This document shows positions 53,666 through 64,000 of a DNA stretch of 64,000 nucleotides, one piece after another. The stretch is taken from contig CAJQUW010001733.1 of the NCBI GenBank assembly GCA_907163375.1, positions 496,001-560,000 on the forward strand. Direction: 5' to 3'. How positions within the stretch are numbered: the first letter of the stretch is position 1; each line of letters begins with the position of its first letter. This DNA is from Prostheceraeus crozeri. Taxonomy: Eukaryota > Platyhelminthes > Polycladida > Euryleptidae. The notes beneath the pieces were generated by a model. The model searched no databases and was not told where the DNA came from. It saw only the letters and a list, made by a program, of their open reading frames with translations. The translations under genes and the position numbers were made by a program.

Positions 53666-55952
53666 CAGGCCTGTGACAGGTCCTCTATTTCCTCTATTTT
53701 TGGTCCCTCTCCTCTTAAATGCTCTATTTTAGAAAATTTCCTCTAAAAATGTATGAATGTTGATAATGATGTATCGTTGTTAAAGACATCAGTAGGGAAA
53801 ATATACAAGTATACGTCGAACAGATTTCGAATGTGTTTTTTGGTCCCTTTACATTGATTAAATGTTATCTAATATATATATTTTACAGGTGGAGTTTACA
53901 TTAATCATGCTGTCACTAGGACCTGTGTGTATCAGATTAGCAATTTGTTGCACTGAAGCAATATTTCTTAGTGTCTATAAAACAGAACAACAAAATTTGC
54001 ACATCCAACGCTCGATACAACAGAAAGGTAGCTGCACTGCAGGATAGAACTTTCGAAGCCAAAATCCATTTCATTGTCTCTGTTTCATCGGTTTTTGACA
54101 AATTTGAACGTTTTTTCCAAACGGAAGGCCCGCTTGTACATTTATTTTACACCCACCCAGTTGTCTGATTTGATCAGAATGTTACTGTTGAGGTTCATCC
54201 GACCGAACACTTGCACAAAAAGAAGGACATCAGCTTTTAGAAATTGACATGGAATGTACTGAAAACCAACTTGAGACAATTCACATAGGGGTAAAAGCAG
54301 AATCGTTACTCAAACAGTGTACTCCATCACAGTACTTGAGTTTTCGGGCCGATGTCAAAAGGTTTAACGTCGCGGTTGCGGGACACCTATCGAAAAAGCT
54401 CCCACTTTCTAATCCTGTTTTGAAGTCTTTGCGGTGCATGAGCCCTTCATGCAGAACGGAAGAAAACGGATTGACTCATGTCAAAATATTAAGCCAAAAC
54501 TTGAAAGCTGTTGTGAAACCAAACGAGATTGATTCACTCGTGGATGAATGGATGCAATATTCCATCGAACCATTGATCTAGGAGTCGTGGTACTCGTCCG
54601 TTCTAGTTGACGCATACTGGAGCAAAGTATTTCAAATTAAGCGGACTGATGGACAGATTAAGTACCCAATTTTGACAAAGTTGAGTAAAGCAGTATTGTG
54701 CTTCTTTCACGGAAGTGCAGATGTTGAAAGAGGCTTTTCACGGAATAAGTTCTTGATGGTCACTACTAGAACGTCTTTGTCTCTTCAAAGTATAAGGCTC
54801 TTAGAACTACTAATGACAGCTTGATGTCGTTGGGAGAGAAACCTGAAAATTTGCCGATAACAAAGTCGCTGATAGAAAGAATGACCGCTGCTCGAGCCAC
54901 CTACAAAGACAGCATACAGAAATCAAAAGCGTCAAAAAGTAAGGAAGATACATCCAAAGCCGAAGCGGAACAAAAACAGGTCGAAATTGAAAAAGAAAAT
55001 ATCAATTCAAGATTGCGAGAATTCCACGATATGGATCGAATAATGGAGAGAGAAATGTCCGTGGCAAATAATTTGATGAAAGAAGCTAGTGAGAAATCAA
55101 AACAGCAATCCAAAATAAGAATGTCGAGAATATTGGAGTAGCACAGGCTATGATGGAAAGTGCTCAAACGAAGCTGGATGAGATACAAAAAATGCAAAAT
55201 AAACAGAACTCAAATAAGCGAAAGTTCACAGAGAATCTGTCTCATTCAAGATATAGGTCATTGCCTAAGCAAAGTAAAATTGCAGATGGTAAGTCGACTG
55301 ATTTTCGATTAAACTACGTTGCTAAAGGTTAAATGATCACTTTCAGATTTCTCTCTTACATTCAAAAACAATTGATGTAAAGTTTCTTGAGAAAAAGGCT
55401 ATTATTCCAAAGGTACGTCCACGAGTATATTGCGTCATGAAGTCTACATCCTCTGTACAAATCTTTCTTCTTCAGATTTTGATGCCGCCTAGAGAATTCT
55501 CAAATGCTGGAGTTGATACATAGTGCCGTTGAACAATTTGTATAACAAGCATCATGTTACACAAAATTGTTAATTTGTTTCAATAAATAGATAGTTTAAA
55601 ATGTTATTTATTCAATCCATATGTAAATCACACACCAACAGAATATACAGAACATATCAGAACCAACAGAGCTCCTTGACGGGAACAGAAAAAGATATAT
55701 AGGATGTATTTACAACGGAAAAATGTGTGTTCAGTTGAATGGTTCTAGCGGGGTGAGGGACAAGCGGTATATAGGGAACTAGTTCTAGAGACAATTCACT
55801 GAGTTGAAAAACCGTTTTTTGCTGTGCAATTTTCCAAACACACTTGCACATACCACAAATAAGTTAGAATTTTGCAAAAGAATCATTTTTCACTTCCTCT
55901 ATTTTTAGCGTCAAAATTCCTCTATTTTTTGTAAGTAAGCGCCACAGGCCTG
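53666..55952 (+). mobile_element. hAT transposon (inner)
   Basis: Termini CAGGCCTGTG at both ends in inverted orientation, with extra inner 'cctctattttt' repeats near each end. CTCTTA abuts both ends and may be what is left of an 8-bp target duplication. It contains the 3' part of a plus-strand transposase. Confidence 0.75.
54249..55332 (+). pseudogene. hAT transposase, C-terminal part, broken
   Basis: Open from 54249 to an in-frame TAG at 54579-54581, continuing in the same frame to about 54823. This second part has DAYWSKVFQIK and the hAT dimerisation signature GSADVERGFSRNKFLM with RTSLSLQSI. A frameshift leads into 54821-55141, a Lys/Glu-rich coiled coil (KAEAEQKQVEIEKENINSRL), and after a further stop to 55150-55332. 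A coiled-coil tail after the hAT C-terminal domain is shared by a group of invertebrate and fish hATs. The catalytic and zinc-finger parts are missing. Confidence 0.75.
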
Positions 55953-56801
55953 CTCTTATCTTATTTTCATGAAAATGTCAAGTCAATGATGATTCTTTAA
56001 ACCAAAGCCTCGTGACACTTTTTCTCACGCAGTGTGCGGTCCGGTCGCCTGGTCCCCTGGAATATCCTACATTGCGAAGCAGACACGTATTAGGTTGCCG
56101 CCCTTACCGGTACATTCTTTATTTCAGTGATCCATACTTTATATCATGTGTATGAGAAAACTACTGTTCATCAAATACACCAATGCATTTTCTGACATTA
56201 TAATATCATTATTAATCAATAACCAGTGACATTTGAGCACTCTGTTGGCAAAATAATATTCCTCAAAATTAGTGTCGAGAAATCCACAGAAATCTAGTTC
56301 CGTCATGAACCAAAACCCCAAACAAGCCCAAAACCCCAAAACCCACATCAAAACCCCCAAAAATCGGTTTTTGACTCTGATGTGGGTTTTTGACCAACCC
56401 TGACTCTAGTTGGAAACACTTATATATAGGTGGTCCACCTATAGTGCTATCGACCTAAGAAGGCGCGGAACGCCGAAGTACTGTCTTGATTGCTTGTATT
56501 TAACTTTATAATAGAAACTCGACCTTAACACAAAGGGGAGCTGCTTTGCCTGATCTTTCTGAAGCAATCATAATCCTTCGTGGTTTTTCAAAAACCCAAT
56601 ATAACATAGCTTATTCTAAGGTACCGGTAGTGATTCAATCGCTGAAATTACCTTCAATTATTGTTTCCTATTATACAAGATCTTATCTGAAAGTAGGCCT
56701 ATACATGTGCGCCTTATCCGCGAAGTGCTCCTTATCTGTTGTCAAAATACGAAATTATATAAAAATAGGCTTGTGCGCCTTATAGGCCGGAAAGTACGGT
56801 A

Positions 56802-57965
56802 CATTTGTTTTTATTTCTAAACCACTAAATTAGTTTACGTCCGTAAAATTGGATTTTGTCAACGAAGGCCTGTTTGACAAAAATTATGGATAAAAAAATT
56901 TCCAATCTTGCTTTTTCTGCTCTGTATCAATGTTCTGTAGTAGTATTAGAAATCAGCAAATCGCTCAAGTATCCCTTCAAGTCGCTATGGTATCCTGCCA
57001 CGCAACTGATGCACCAAAGCCTAAACATGAGATAGAATGACCAGTACATGATAAGATTTTTGTTGGATGCATGGGGGGAAGGCAGGTCTACCACTATCAA
57101 CCATTATCAGCTATTGACAAATAAGACCAGGTTAACGACATCAAATCAAAACAATGCGATACTCTGAAATAGATATGGAGGTATATCGTGTTTTCCGAAT
57201 TTCCCGAGGTTCAAACTAAGTACGCCGTTAAAGAAATTGTTTAATAAGACCAGCTTAGTTAATGATTGAAATGATCACCATGAACAAAAATAAATTTTGC
57301 GCATTATTCAAATGTGAGTAGTGCAGTTGACCTATAAAAATGTTAGGAATACAGTTTTAGAGCAAGTTATTCGAGTAAAAAATCTACTTTCATTGAATTT
57401 CATTGGGATTTTTCAAGACGAAGGATATAAGATAGGCCAAACATACTAAAAGATCGGCAACGCGATTTAGTTTCTTAATTTGGTTATTCGTTCCCCAAAA
57501 TTCTCAGCATTTCAGGAGAAGTTTGAAAATGGTTGCATAGACAACGGCGACACATCGGATAAACCCATTTTGATTAATGAAGAACTATGACAATAATATA
57601 ATAATAGTGTCATATAATGAAGAGTTTTACAATTGATTGAATTAAAAACATTCGATGCGTCCACCAAGAGCTTCACTATAATAGGCCTACTTCAAAAATA
57701 TCAGACATAAAAATGTATGGTTATGTTTCCTGATTGTTGATAACCAGCGCTCGAGATAATAATATCCTAACGTAGATAGGCCTATACACTTTCAGATATA
57801 CTACATTATTTGCCAAGTATCTGCCTCAAAACCTTACTTCCAATCGGTCTCACTACAAGATTTTTGTTTGCGCAGTTAGCTGACATGAAAATATGATCGT
57901 CAACATGTGCTAAAAAATTACACATCCGCAAGCTTAAAATTGTATTGGACTTCTTTTTTTTGCAG
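56802..57965. other. Stretch without recognised genes
   Basis: AT-rich; no supported feature. It leads into a splice acceptor 'ttttttttgcag' at 57965, so its end may be an intron. Confidence 0.35.
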
Positions 57966-58888
57966 ATGCGAGCGGCAAAACGGAAAGCCTTGAAGCAAAT
58001 GAAGTAAGTTTAATTATGAATCAATGTTTGCAATGTTTATGTTTTGATCAGAATTCTGCACTCATGAATACGTTATCATGTAAATTTCTCGGTCGAGTAA
58101 TATCAAGCAAAGCATTCTCATTGACAGCAGTTTTAGCTGTCAAGTGAAGGAAGTAGATCCCTAGCACGAGTAAATAGACTAGACTTCACAGCAAACATAG
58201 ACAAATATGGATGAATTCAAAACAAACAAATGATTTTTGTCATTTTCCTAATGCAGCATATTGATTTTGATGATGTTTAATTCGCCAAACTCCTGATCAT
58301 AATCTGTAGCATTGGCACTTTTCTTTAACGTAAGAAAGACAAGCATATTCACGATTATTAAAGCTGGCCTGACACAACCGTGAAGGCCAGGTGCCTAAAT
58401 TAGTTCACACTGATTTCAAATATTGATTTTTAGTATTTTGTAGATGACAATTCTCGTTTCATTGAGTCATTGGGTATTTCTATTGAGTGTCATTGAGCGG
58501 AGGTGTCATTAACTGATCAAAAGACGAATTTCTGTAGATGAATCTTGATTCACTGTAAAGTATAAAAGTTGTTTTTCGAAAAAATATGATATTATTATGA
58601 CAACCGGTACAATAATATGTCCTTTTCAGGCGGAAGATTTATCAGAGGCCGAGTTACAATAATATGTCCTTTCAGGCGGAAGATTTATCAGAAGCCGAGG
58701 TACAATAATATGTCCTTTTCTGGCGGAAGATTTATCAGAAGCCGAGTTTCGCGCTTTATGTAAGCATATGGGGCATACCTACGAGACCCATAAAAGGCAT
58801 TAACGTTTGCCGGATCCTGTCATCGCGTTACCAAAAGTCAGCAAAATGTTAAAGAAGTCGGAAGAAATCAGACAAAGCCCTACAGGAA
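57966..58888 (+). pseudogene. Gene fragment with tyrosine-recombinase-like C-terminus
   Basis: Exon 57966-58003, between 'tttttttgcag' and GTAAGT, reads ASGKTESLEANE and joins in frame to the exon AEDLSEAEFRALCKHMGHTY at 58733, which continues ETHKRH, a TAA, then RLPDPVIALPKVSKML and SPTGK before GTGAGT at 58889. The HMGH...Y..LP order matches a widespread invertebrate family whose end looks like a tyrosine recombinase; the nucleophile-like Tyr position is the TAA. The first 24 bases of the second exon occur three times (58630, 58676, 58733), the first two with intact AG acceptors and the last with TG. This combination makes normal splicing unlikely. Confidence 0.5.
58610..58756 (+). repeat. 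Triplicated acceptor plus 24-bp micro-exon
   Basis: Three tandem copies (period 46 then 57 bp) of 'acaataatatgtccttttcag' followed by the 24-bp exon start encoding AEDLSEAE. The first exon copy is followed by 'ttacaa', the second by GTACAA and the third by the full exon. Confidence 0.8.
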
Positions 58889-61363
58889 AGTGAGTCAAAC
58901 CACTGCTATCTGTAATGGTTATGTGACATTTTGTTGAGCTAAATTCACGACGAATTTAAAGAACAGCTTCGATTTGATATATCTGCTTGATGCAAAAATA
59001 TAACACGACATTTTAAGGCCAGATATTTCATTGTTTATTTTTAGACAATCTTTGAATCGTCTGTAACTTTCTTTGACTGTTCCTCATCTTATTATTCTAT
59101 ATCCATGAAGATCCAATCACATTTTCGCCTATTTTCAAGCAGCGTTTCGTTGTGTAGAATTCGTGATCGACAATGCAATTGTCCGACTTTTTCTATTATT
59201 GTATTAACAAATCGATGAGAAACTGTTCATAAGAATTACCGACAATTCCACGGTTTGTCCTTTTCTATTATTGTATTAACAAATTGATGAGAAACTGTTC
59301 ATAAAAATTACCGACAATTCCACGGTTTGTCCTTTTCTATTATTGTATTAACAAATTGATGAGAAACTGTTCATAAAAATTACCGACAATTCCACGGTTT
59401 GTCCTTTTCTATTATTGTATTAACAAATCGATGAGAAACTGTTCATAAAAATTGCCGACAATTCAACCTGTCGTTTCCTCAAGTCATTGTGATTTTCAGG
59501 TCATTGATCTTGAAAAGAACTGCCAGTCGAATTTACCGACAGCTGAATCGATACATTCATGACTACATCTATTGCAGTTAAGTCTACCAATACTGGCTTC
59601 ATGTTTTCTTAAATTTAATATCAGGGTTCAGATCAGTTCTTCATTTCTTCTTACTCATAGATCCTGTCAGTTTCGTCAGGTTTATAAATTGATATCAATT
59701 ATCTCGTGAATTTAACCTCAGTAATCAATGACATAATGAACTGAAGGTAAAAAGGTAAATCCTGACCATGTTGCTAAACGTCGTTTCATGTCTCTAAAAG
59801 AATGATAACTTTGGTAGATAGTCATAACATATATCGGCGGACATTTGTCTAACATAATTTTGGTCGTTTTAGCAAAAAGCTATTTTTTGTAAGCCATGAC
59901 TACAAACATTGCAAACAGTGGTACCATCATTGTATGCCAATGATAGGGAATAATTTCTTTGGCATACAATGTGACAGTCATGCTTGCTTTACTATTCGAG
60001 AAAATTCAGAAAAAGTCTTTTGAATTCATGAGGAGCATCAGATTCTGGTCGTTACTTGTTCCATGTCTGGTTAGGTCGAATTCCTTTCGTGTTTCATGCA
60101 CACATTATACATTCATTAAGTCTACGATAAACCAATACTGGCATACAACTTGCACAACCACTGGTTGGATATTGTTCTTGCTTTCACATTGTTGCATCAT
60201 GTATGCACAATCTGTACTTAGGTCGAATTCCCGTCTAATGACATTGTTACTGTAAATTTCTGAGAACAAATTACTTTCTTTTGCACATTTGCGATGCAAG
60301 TTTCTATTCGTTTCGCCGCTTAAATTACTCGCATCGCAGTTAGGTGTATTAAGGGTTTTTAAGAACCCCAAAAAGGTCTTGTTGTATATCACCTGCAACT
60401 GTCAGTCAAAATTATTGATACCATTACGCAAGCTGATTATGTTTTCTGGATCGTTTTTTTCTCACACAACAACACGATAAGTTGCATCGCCGTTCGTGCG
60501 ATACTATTTTGAAGTTGCGTCACAAATGATACAAACTTCGTCACTAACTGCGATGCGATACCGTTAAATTCGTTCTCTGTACAGGTATAATCGCTTGTTA
60601 GGTCGAATTCCTGTTTTATGACATACGGACATAATGCATGTTTACGATGTTGTATGGTTCACTATATAACAGGTTTTCATTTTTTTCAGGTGTGAGAGAG
60701 AACTGAAAATACTGTGAAAGACTGAAGAGAACTGTGAAAAAATATACCTTGTAAAATAAAAAGTGGATCGTTTACTGGAATTGTCTTTTTTATTGGGAAA
60801 TCATCTTTTCATATTTGAGATTAGATTCACACATAAAAGTCGCAGATCACCAAGCATGTTATAGAGAATGGTCACGTGATGCCTTTTGACGACATGCGTA
60901 GTATTGGTGGGGCGAAACAATGCCGGCAACGGGTTACTGAAGAAACTGTATTCGGGCAACAAGACTTGAGTTGACGTCGGCTCTTCTCAAGAGAGCAACA
61001 TGTTACTATCATCTTTAATGAGTATTATGTTACCATTGACTCATTTTGTAAAGAAACTGTTTCATCTAAATCTCTCAATAAATCATTCAGCGCATGAGGG
61101 AATTCCCATGATGTAGAAAAGTGATTCTACAAGGTAAGGAAAAGCAACAAATATTTGAGAATGAGAATTTAATGACAGCTACATCCAGGAAGAGTTTCAT
61201 AACAATATTTGATTTGCACCAGAAAGAGACAACACTGAAAGTTGGAGAATGTGAATGAAAATGAAGTCAATTGATTGATGACGAATGACATGTTGTAGGA
61301 GGGGATTGCTGGATGAAAATGAAGTCAATTGATTGATGACGAAGGAGAAATCATGTCTTGGTA
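58889..61363. other. Non-coding region with small repeats
   Basis: Apart from the 72-bp repeat (separate entry) it contains three copies of 'ttaggtcgaattcc' (60071, 60218, 60598), and an inverted pair 'tgtatgccaa ... ttggcataca' near 59932-59970. No gene is supported. Confidence 0.4.
59185..59465. repeat. Tandem repeat, 72-bp unit, ~4 copies
   Basis: Unit 'ttttctattattgtattaac ... gagaaactgttcataaaaat', ending 'gacaattccacggtttgtcc'. Four copies with only a few base differences, the first and last slightly diverged. Confidence 0.9.
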
Positions 61364-61797
61364 TTATTTACGGAATCCTTCAGAGCTGCTGATTGTTGCT
61401 GATACGGAAATAACAGTCCTCCGGCTGGGTACTATTATGATCTGATCATCAGTTTTGTTGTATACATTTGTGTCTGCGACGTCAGCGTTTTGACACTGGC
61501 CATCGACGTTACAGTAACTCACTTCATCCTCGTCACTCTCCTCATACATTTCCGCGTACTCACTGGCCCTGACTTTCACCTTTTGTTCACCATGTAGATT
61601 CATCTGCCATATCTCCACAATTTCGCGTGTGAAAATGGGGCTGAGTTCTTTGACGACATCGGAAAAGGAGTTATTTCCGGAACTCAAGTTAATGTTTCCC
61701 AATTTCACGTAAGGTGTGTCCAAATCGACTTCCTGCACTTTACCTGTCGCATTAGTGACATTGAAGTCCTGATCAAACTCAACATACAACTCGACAC
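61364..61797 (-). CDS. Terminal exon of an unrecognised host protein
   Basis: The exon begins after the acceptor 'tttcctttctgtttcag' (AG at 61798-61799), in phase 1, and ends with TAA at 61364-61366, giving about 144 residues. The reading (VELYVEFDQDFNVTNATGKV, TPYVKLGNINLSSGNNSFSD, FTREIVEIWQMNLHGEQKVK) is acidic in the middle (YEESDEDEVSYC) with no membrane segment; NATG and NNSF/NLSS are potential N-glycosylation sites if the protein is secreted. I do not recognise the family. Upstream exons would lie beyond the minisatellite, to the right of 61.8 kb. The open frame extends a little upstream of the acceptor, so an unspliced start at 61846 is an alternative. Confidence 0.5.
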
Positions 61798-62090
61798 CTG
61801 AAACAGAAAGGAAATTGTTCAGAAAATTTTCCCGTCTTCGAAACATCGTGTCCCCTCGTCTATCAACTCAGAAGTAAACTGTCAGATATTTGTGGAAAAC
61901 ACAGAATTAGTTCGCGTCTACCAGAGTGTCAAAGAAATGTCAGCATACAGTGATCATTTTTAGAACAAAAGATTCAGTTTTTACTACAACTGAATGTTCA
62001 ATCGACAGAACTTTCTATTTTCAAATCAGTTTGTAACTTCGTTGACTCAACATAGATGTCCACTGGTCAGTTGTAGTATCACACGAATCA
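61798..62090 (-). other. Presumed intron or upstream sequence
   Basis: Lies between the acceptor of the terminal exon and the minisatellite. No gene seen. Confidence 0.35.
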
Positions 62091-64000
62091 GGAAAGATTC
62101 TGAACATCCGCATCTACTCCTGCAGACTTCAACATCTGCATCTACTCCTGCAGACTTCAACATCCGCATCTACTCCCGCAGACTTCAACATCCGCATCTA
62201 CTCCTGCAGACTTCAACATCCACATCTACTCCTGCAGACTTCAACATCCACATCTACTCCTGCAGACTTCAACATCCGCATCTACTCCTGCAGACTTCAA
62301 CATCCGCATCTACTCCTGCAGACTTCAACATCCACATCTACTCCCGCAGACTTCAACATCTGCATCTACTCCTGCAGACTTCAACATCTGCATCTACTCC
62401 CGCAGACTTCAACATCTGCATCTACTCCTGCAGACTTCAACATCCGCATCTACTCCTGCAGACTTCAACATCCACATCTACTCCCGCAGACTTCAACATC
62501 TGCATCTACTCCTGCAGACTTCAACATCTGCATCTACTCCCGCAGACTTCAACATCTGCATCTACTGCTGCAGACTTCAACATCTGCATCTACTCCCGCA
62601 GACTTCAACATCTGCATCTACTCCTGCAGACTTCAACATCTGCATCTACTCCCGCAGACTTCAACATCCGCATCTACTCCCGCAGACTTCAACATCCGCA
62701 TCTACTCCCGCAGACTTCAACATCCGCATCTACTCCCGCAGACTTCAACATCCGCATCTACTCCCGCAGACTTCAACATCCGCATCTACTCCTGCAGACT
62801 TCAACATCCGCATCTACTCCTGCAGACTTCAACATCTGCATCTACTCCTGCAGACTTCAACATCCGCATCTACTCCTGCAGACTTCAACATCCGCATCTA
62901 CTCCTGCAGACTTCAACATCCGCATCTACTCCTGCAGACTTCAACATCCACATCTACTCCCGCAGACTTCAACATCTGCATCTACTCCTGCAGACTTCAA
63001 CATCTGCATCTACTCCCGCAGACTTCAACATCTGCATCTACTGCTGCAGACTTCAACATCTGCATCTACTCCTGCAGACTTCAACATCTGCATCTACTCC
63101 CGCAGACTTCAACATCCGCATCTACTCCCGCAGACCTCAACATCCGCATCTACTCCTGCAGACTTCAACATCTGCATCTACTCCTGCAGACTTCAACATC
63201 TGCATCTACTCCTGCAGACTTCAACATCCGCATCTACTCCCGCAGACTTCAACATCTGCATCTACTCCCGCAGACTTCAACATCCGCATCTACTCCCGCA
63301 GACTTCAACATCTGCATCTACTCCCGCAGACTTCAACATCCGCATCTACTCCTGCAGACTTCAACATCTGCATCTACTCCCGCAGACCTCAACATCCGCA
63401 TCTACTCCTGCAGACTTCAACATCTGCATCTACTCCCGCAGACCTCAACATCCGCATCTACTCCCGCAGACTTCAACATCCGCATCTACTCCTGCAGACT
63501 TCAACATCCGCATCTACTCCCGCAGACCTCAACATCCGCATCTACTCCTGCAGACTTCAACATCTGCATCTACTCCCGCAGACCTCAACATCCGCATCTA
63601 CTCCCGCAGACTTCAACATCTGCATCTACTCCCGCAGACTTCAACATCCGCATCTACTCCTGCAGACTTCAACATCTGCATCTACTCCCGCAGACTTCAA
63701 CATCCGCATCTACTCCCGCAGACCTCAACATCCGCATCTACTCCTGCAGACTTCAACATCTGCATCTACTCCCGCAGACTTCAACATCCGCATCTACTCC
63801 TGCAGACTTCAACATCTGCATCTACTCCCGCAGACTTCAATATCTGCATCTACTCCCGCAGACTTCAACATCCGCATCTACTCCTGCAGACTTCAACATC
63901 TGCATCTATTCCCGCAGACTTGAACATCCGCATCTACTCCTGCAGACTTCAACATCCTCATCTACTCCCGCAGACTTCAACATCTGCATCTACTCCCGCA
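62091..64000. repeat. Minisatellite, 28-bp unit, >65 copies
   Basis: Unit 'catctactcctgcagacttcaacatccg' split as 'catctactcctgcag' plus 'acttcaacatccg'. Positions vary among few alleles: tcctgcag or tcccgcag, acttc or acctc, and atccg, atctg or atcca. The array starts near 62091 and runs past the window end. Runs of shared variants show local unit duplications. A 28-bp period is not a multiple of three, so it is unlikely to be coding. Confidence 0.97.

Larger units (their letters stand above)
52950..56402. mobile_element. hAT-type element (outer), non-autonomous, with a second hAT inside
   Basis: Termini CAGGGTTGGCAAAACCCC (left) and CAGGGTTGGTCAAAAACCC (right, inverted), the usual hAT CAGGG start. 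Its own sequence is 52950-53665 and 55953-56402, about 1.17 kb, with no coding capacity seen. The flanking 8-bp duplication is not convincing (TGTATAGG against ACTCTAGT). It contains a 46-bp direct repeat at about 53181 and 53397. Confidence 0.7.
52270..56799 (+). mobile_element. pogo-like transposon enclosing nested hAT elements
   Basis: Inverted termini CCGTACTTTCCGGCCTATAA with TA on both sides (52268-52269, 56800-56801). About 120 bp of subterminal sequence is also inverted (52810-52930 against 56455-56570), including 'cagtacttcggcgt'. Near the left end the plus strand encodes WEQVPEKVIRSGFKK (from 52410), the C-terminal signature of pogo/Tigger DDE proteins, followed by an acidic Ser/Asp-rich tail. 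Most of the transposase is gone. A hAT is inserted at 52950-56402. Confidence 0.7.

Noticed and set aside
59926-59975. Inverted pair 'tgtatgccaa ... ttggcataca' as a transposon pair of ends
   Set aside because: The arms are only about 12 bases and 15-20 bases apart; a small hairpin at most.
62091-64000. Direct repeats resembling a CRISPR array
   Set aside because: There are no spacers; units of 28 bp abut directly with allelic variation, and the context is eukaryotic.

Overview
The window reads as repeat-rich, AT-rich nuclear DNA of an invertebrate animal, most likely an arthropod, though the phylum cannot be fixed from the sequence. Reasons: GT/AG introns, Tc1/mariner, pogo, hAT and Harbinger transposons, LINEs, a Ty3/gypsy remnant, Polinton (Maverick/adintovirus-type) fossils and minisatellites. 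There are no bacterial operons, rRNAs, tRNAs that I recognise, or CRISPR arrays.

Layout. 1-10.6 kb is a tandem array of a chimeric unit of about 4.1 kb: Polinton integrase tail, adenain-type protease and two small Polinton genes; an unassigned ORF that may be a viral nucleoprotein fossil; and the 3' part of a LINE. One unit carries a whole mariner of 1.74 kb with perfect-looking long inverted repeats. 11.1-17.9 kb holds a second Polinton remnant (family B polymerase, cut by a mariner) and a two-gene Polinton module beside a ubiquitin-like exon fragment. 18-22.9 kb has the integrase end of a gypsy element and a 41-bp minisatellite. 22.9-25.3 kb repeats the two-gene module and continues into a tandem amplification of the ubiquitin-like exon. 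26.3-28.3 kb is a complete IS630/Tc1-type transposon with 329-bp inverted repeats. 28.5-30.2 kb is a GC-richer block with unassigned, possibly virus-derived ORFs. 32-41 kb contains Tc1, mariner, Harbinger (split by a LINE), a foldback MITE, another mariner and an arthropod-type multicopy ORF. 41.6-44.8 kb looks like a pogo/Tigger remnant holding a LINE fragment. 48.7-50.1 kb is a decayed hAT. 52.3-56.8 kb is a three-level nest, pogo-like > hAT > hAT. The window ends in a 28-bp minisatellite of more than 1.9 kb.

Host genes are sparse. The best model is a two-exon minus-strand gene at 45.87-47.13 kb encoding a small ubiquitin-like (beta-grasp-like) protein; its exon and intron are paralogous to the amplified exon array at 24-25.3 kb. 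A decayed plus-strand gene at 57.97-58.89 kb has a tyrosine-recombinase-like C-terminus and a triplicated micro-exon. A terminal exon of an unrecognised protein lies at 61.36-61.80 kb on the minus strand. The window works as a record of nested and duplicated mobile elements around a few small host exons, not as a single pathway.
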